Positions 23,227-24,803 of a DNA stretch of 24,803 bases are shown here, in pieces. The translations under genes were made by a program, and so were the position numbers. The notes under the pieces are model-generated. The model saw only the letters and a program-made list of their open reading frames with translations, was not told where the DNA came from and made no database searches. The stretch is from a virus: IMG/VR virus record IMGVR_UViG_3300038309_000065, positions 1-24,803 of that record. The stretch is one strand, 5' to 3'. The first letter of the stretch is position 1; each line of letters starts with the position of its first letter.

Positions 23227-23258
23227 GGTGCCATATATGGCCGGTGCCGTATATGGCC
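23227..23258. repeat. Two contiguous 16-bp repeats with palindromic core
   Basis: GGTGCCATATATGGCC (23227-23242) and GGTGCCGTATATGGCC (23243-23258) are adjacent and differ at one base. The first contains the perfect 12-bp palindrome GCCATATATGGC. Paired palindromic sites about 150 bases before a promoter look like operators for a dimeric repressor. The binding protein is not identified; the small RHH gene downstream is one candidate. Confidence 0.7.
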
Positions 23259-23404
23259 ATTATAAGATTGATACGAGTTGAGATCATGCCCGCCTTTTTA
23301 ACTCACTTTCAGGCACACACAACCACAATATATGGTATTCTGGCCAATTTCCGGCACCATAGGCGGCCTTCTTCGCTTTTCTTGATTTTTTTTTAAAATT
23401 TTTC

Positions 23405-23433
23405 TTGACAAACGATTTTGGGGGGAGTATATT
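23405..23433 (+). promoter_or_regulatory. Rightward sigma70-like promoter
   Basis: TTGACA (23405-23410) and TATATT (23428-23433) are separated by exactly 17 bases. The next TATAAT (23434-23439) is too far (23 bases). Transcription should begin near 23440, giving a leader of about 40 bases before the ribosome binding site GGGAGGGAG of the first rightward gene. The consensus -35 box suggests a strong promoter. Confidence 0.75.
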
Positions 23434-23482
23434 TATAATCAAGATGAGAACAAAAACAAACAATCAAAACCGGGAGGGAGTT

Positions 23483-23896
23483 ATGAAATCGCAAACTTTT
23501 GAACAAGCAGAAAAAGTTTACAACGAAAACAAAGATGCCTTAATCAAGAACATCTATGAAATGTTTAATTCAAGCATCGACTATCAAGAGGAGTGGGATC
23601 AAGTTGCTGTCTGGTTTTCGGGGATCGCCGGGAACTTTTCTCTTTGCTACCAAAATTCAGACATGAACGGTGAAAGCAGGGGGGAAGCGAATTACGATAA
23701 CCCTGGGGCTGATTCCGGGCTTGACGAATTAAAAGAAATCTTAAAAAACGATGAGCGCTTTCAACAGCTTATCGCTGAAGAAGAATATTGGAAATATGAA
23801 TTTCTGGAAAAACTCATTTCTGATTTCTGCGTTGATTTTTTCGAAAAGAATAGCATCGCTGACTATTTTGAGTTCCCTGAAAACGAGGAGGATTAA
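23483..23896 (+). CDS. Acidic protein of unknown function
   Basis: A 137-residue protein from ATG at 23483, chosen because GGGAGGGAG lies just before it and the promoter at 23405-23433 would start transcription after the earlier in-frame TTG. It has about 33 acidic and 11 basic residues, a strong negative charge. The fold is probably mostly helical (EQAEKVYNENKDALIKNIYE near the start, FLEKLISDFCVDFFEKN near the end). It ends in 'FPENEED'. No known domain is recognised. It is first in the rightward operon and so probably early. Highly acidic small phage proteins are sometimes DNA mimics or inhibitors of host proteins, but no specific role can be claimed. Confidence 0.7.
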   Translation: MKSQTFEQAEKVYNENKDALIKNIYEMFNSSIDYQEEWDQVAVWFSGIAGNFSLCYQNSDMNGESRGEANYDNPGADSGLDELKEILKNDERFQQLIAEEEYWKYEFLEKLISDFCVDFFEKNSIADYFEFPENEED

Positions 23897-24049
23897 ATGA
23901 CCGAAAAAACAGCATCATACACAGTAAAAGACATCCCTGCTGACCAGTACCGGCTACTCAGACTCAGGGCCGCAGAGCAGGAAATGTCAATAAACAAACT
24001 GTTGCTAAAACTTATTGAACGAGAAACCGCAGGGCTTAAAACCAAATAG
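23897..24049 (+). CDS. Small ribbon-helix-helix-like DNA-binding protein
   Basis: A 50-residue protein starting directly after the preceding TAA. 'ASYTVKDIPADQYRLLRLR' and 'AEQEMSINKLLLKLIERE' have the strand-helix-helix pattern of Arc/CopG/FitA-type proteins. 'SINKLLLKLI' is the typical second helix. GAGGAG is its ribosome binding site inside the end of the upstream gene. These proteins act as dimers on palindromic operators, so it is a candidate for the repeats at 23227-23258. It might also be an antitoxin, but no toxin gene is seen next to it. Confidence 0.75.
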   Translation: MTEKTASYTVKDIPADQYRLLRLRAAEQEMSINKLLLKLIERETAGLKTK

Positions 24050-24060
24050 GAGGGTAGATC

Positions 24061-24234
24061 ATGGAAAAATACAGAATAGAGAACATTCAAAAAGCTAAAC
24101 TAAACGGCGTTAATGTTAAACTTTTCAACGCTTACGAGTACGACGAAGAAAGCAACGCCTATATCCACATCGGACAGTTTTCAGCACCGGCAAAAACTGC
24201 GAACAAAGACCTTGAAAACTTCATAGACGACTAA
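24061..24234 (+). CDS. Small protein of unknown function
   Basis: A 57-residue protein from ATG at 24061 with AGGAGGG upstream. It reads 'MEKYRIENIQKAKLNGVNVK' then 'AYEYDEESNAYIHIGQFSAP' and ends 'KDLENFIDD'. Mixed beta and helix, slightly acidic. No recognised domain. It is 11 bases after the RHH gene and in the same operon. Confidence 0.65.
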   Translation: MEKYRIENIQKAKLNGVNVKLFNAYEYDEESNAYIHIGQFSAPAKTANKDLENFIDD

Positions 24235-24244
24235 CCACAACACA

Positions 24245-24264
24245 GCCCCGGTTCAGGCCGGGGC
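24245..24264 (+). other. GC hairpin between small genes
   Basis: GCCCCGG (24245-24251) and CCGGGGC (24258-24264) form a 7-bp stem with a 6-nt loop just after the stop of the 57-residue gene. No T run follows, so it is probably not a full terminator. It may reduce expression of the next gene or protect the upstream mRNA end. Confidence 0.4.
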
Positions 24265-24288
24265 CTTAACCAAAAGAAGGGATGCACT

Positions 24289-24720
24289 ATGAAAAAAACA
24301 GCACCGCGGATCGCGGATAAAACCTTTGACTTCTTAACGACCGTGTTCCCCACGGTCAACGCCGGACTTGAATACCTGGCCGACGCATTCCCCGGCCTAT
24401 ACGGCCGGACCATACGCGATACCCTGCCGAAATTCGACCGGGCGGAGCTTATGCTTATCATTGACGTTTTTAACGGGACCATGCTCACATCCGGCCTGGC
24501 CGGCCAGCACCTGGCCTTGAACGTGGCCGACGGTATTGATTTGGACAAGCTGGACGAAAAATGGGAGCTTGACCGGGCCGGCATCATGGACAAATTGGCC
24601 GCGCTTTCGCCGTTCGAATCCTGCTGCCTGGAACTCTGGGCGAACGGGTTCTGGTATGCCGGAGCGGATCATAGCGAAAAACCGGGCATTGAGGTCTATG
24701 TGGAAGCGGGGTTGAAATGA
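24289..24720 (+). CDS. Protein of unknown function
   Basis: A 143-residue protein from ATG at 24289 with AAGAAGG as ribosome binding site. Mainly helical: 'TFDFLTTVFPTVNAGLEYLA', 'DRAELMLIIDVFNGTMLTSG', 'GIDLDKLDEKWELDRAGIMD' and 'LSPFESCCLELWANGFWYAG'. It has no signal peptide, long membrane helix or known motif. It contains a pair of adjacent cysteines. Its stop overlaps the next start as ATGA, so both are co-translated. Its GC-rich codon use resembles the late genes more than the AT-rich small genes just before it. Confidence 0.65.
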   Translation: MKKTAPRIADKTFDFLTTVFPTVNAGLEYLADAFPGLYGRTIRDTLPKFDRAELMLIIDVFNGTMLTSGLAGQHLALNVADGIDLDKLDEKWELDRAGIMDKLAALSPFESCCLELWANGFWYAGADHSEKPGIEVYVEAGLK

Positions 24721-24803
24721 AAACATCATACTTTGCAAAACCTGGGATGAAAGCAAACCCGGCCGCCGTTTCAATCGCTCTTTACACGCCGCGCTGGTGG
24801 GGT
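24717..24803 (+). CDS. Partial coding region, C-terminus off the window
   Basis: An ATG at 24717 overlaps the preceding stop (ATGA) and the frame stays open to the window edge (29 codons). It reads 'MKTSYFAKPGMKANPAAVSI' followed by 'ALYTPRWWG'. The 'TPRWW' near the start resembles the opening of small phage proteins that I cannot name with certainty. The coupling to the upstream gene is the main support. Confidence 0.6.
   Translation, partial: MKTSYFAKPGMKANPAAVSIALYTPRWWG

Larger units (their letters stand above)
22959..23482. other. Divergent control region between late and early operons
   Basis: About 520 bases with no gene I can support. It holds a hairpin AGGTCGC/GCGACCT (23077-23102), a GC-rich hairpin CGGGGGC/GCCCCCG (23148-23171), a 16-bp tandem repeat (23227-23258) and a rightward sigma70-type promoter (23405-23433). 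It separates the leftward late operon from the rightward small genes, so it is a natural place for operators and the packaging site. I did not find a convincing leftward promoter in it. Confidence 0.6.

Noticed and set aside
23405-23482. Upstream TTG start for the acidic protein
   Set aside because: The TTG is part of the -35 box of the promoter, and a strong ribosome binding site precedes the ATG at 23483.
24245-24264. Intrinsic terminator in the early operon
   Set aside because: The stem is good but no T run follows on either strand.

Overview
The window is part of a tailed-phage genome or prophage from a bacterial host. The gene order is that of a long, non-contractile-tailed (siphovirus-type) phage. 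I see no host gene, tRNA, rRNA, integrase, insertion sequence or CRISPR array. Base composition is moderate and fairly even, starts are preceded by ordinary AGGAG-type ribosome binding sites, and one sigma70-like promoter is visible, so the host is an ordinary bacterium. I cannot name the host from the sequence.

Layout. Positions 1-22958 form one leftward (minus-strand) late operon. Read in its own direction it encodes: small terminase, large terminase, portal, MuF-type minor head protein, a DUF2213-type protease/scaffold, a decoration-like protein, the major capsid protein, an acidic-tailed small protein and an exported protein. Then comes a cassette of about 6.9 kb (7425-14303): several glycosyltransferase-like proteins, a radical SAM enzyme, a methyltransferase, two sulfotransferases and two small unknown proteins. 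Morphogenesis resumes with head-tail connector, head closure, HK97 gp10-like protein, tail terminator, tail tube, a tail assembly chaperone pair joined by a -1 frameshift, and a tape measure protein that runs off the left edge. Positions 22959-23482 are a control region with hairpins, a 16-bp tandem repeat and a rightward promoter. Positions 23483-24803 carry a rightward cluster of small, probably early or accessory genes.

How it works together. The terminase-portal-MuF-protease-capsid genes build and fill the head. The connector, closure, gp10-like and terminator proteins join it to a tail whose tube length is set by the tape measure protein, assembled with the G/GT-type chaperones. The cassette separates the capsid gene from the head-tail connector. 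Its genes overlap one another by a few bases, so it is most likely co-expressed late in infection. The simplest reading is a phage-encoded pathway that builds and sulfates a glycan on the virion or on the infected cell surface.

Points beyond ordinary annotation: (1) the cassette; (2) a textbook -1 slippery site with a downstream stem in the tail chaperone gene; (3) an in-frame UGA at the conserved HxxCRC cysteine of the MuF protein, with the family's expected C-terminus continuing after it; (4) nested internal starts in the protease/scaffold gene; (5) RNA hairpins beside the capsid and tail-tube genes, one enclosing the capsid ribosome binding site; (6) an unlisted 50-residue gene coupled to its neighbours at both ends.
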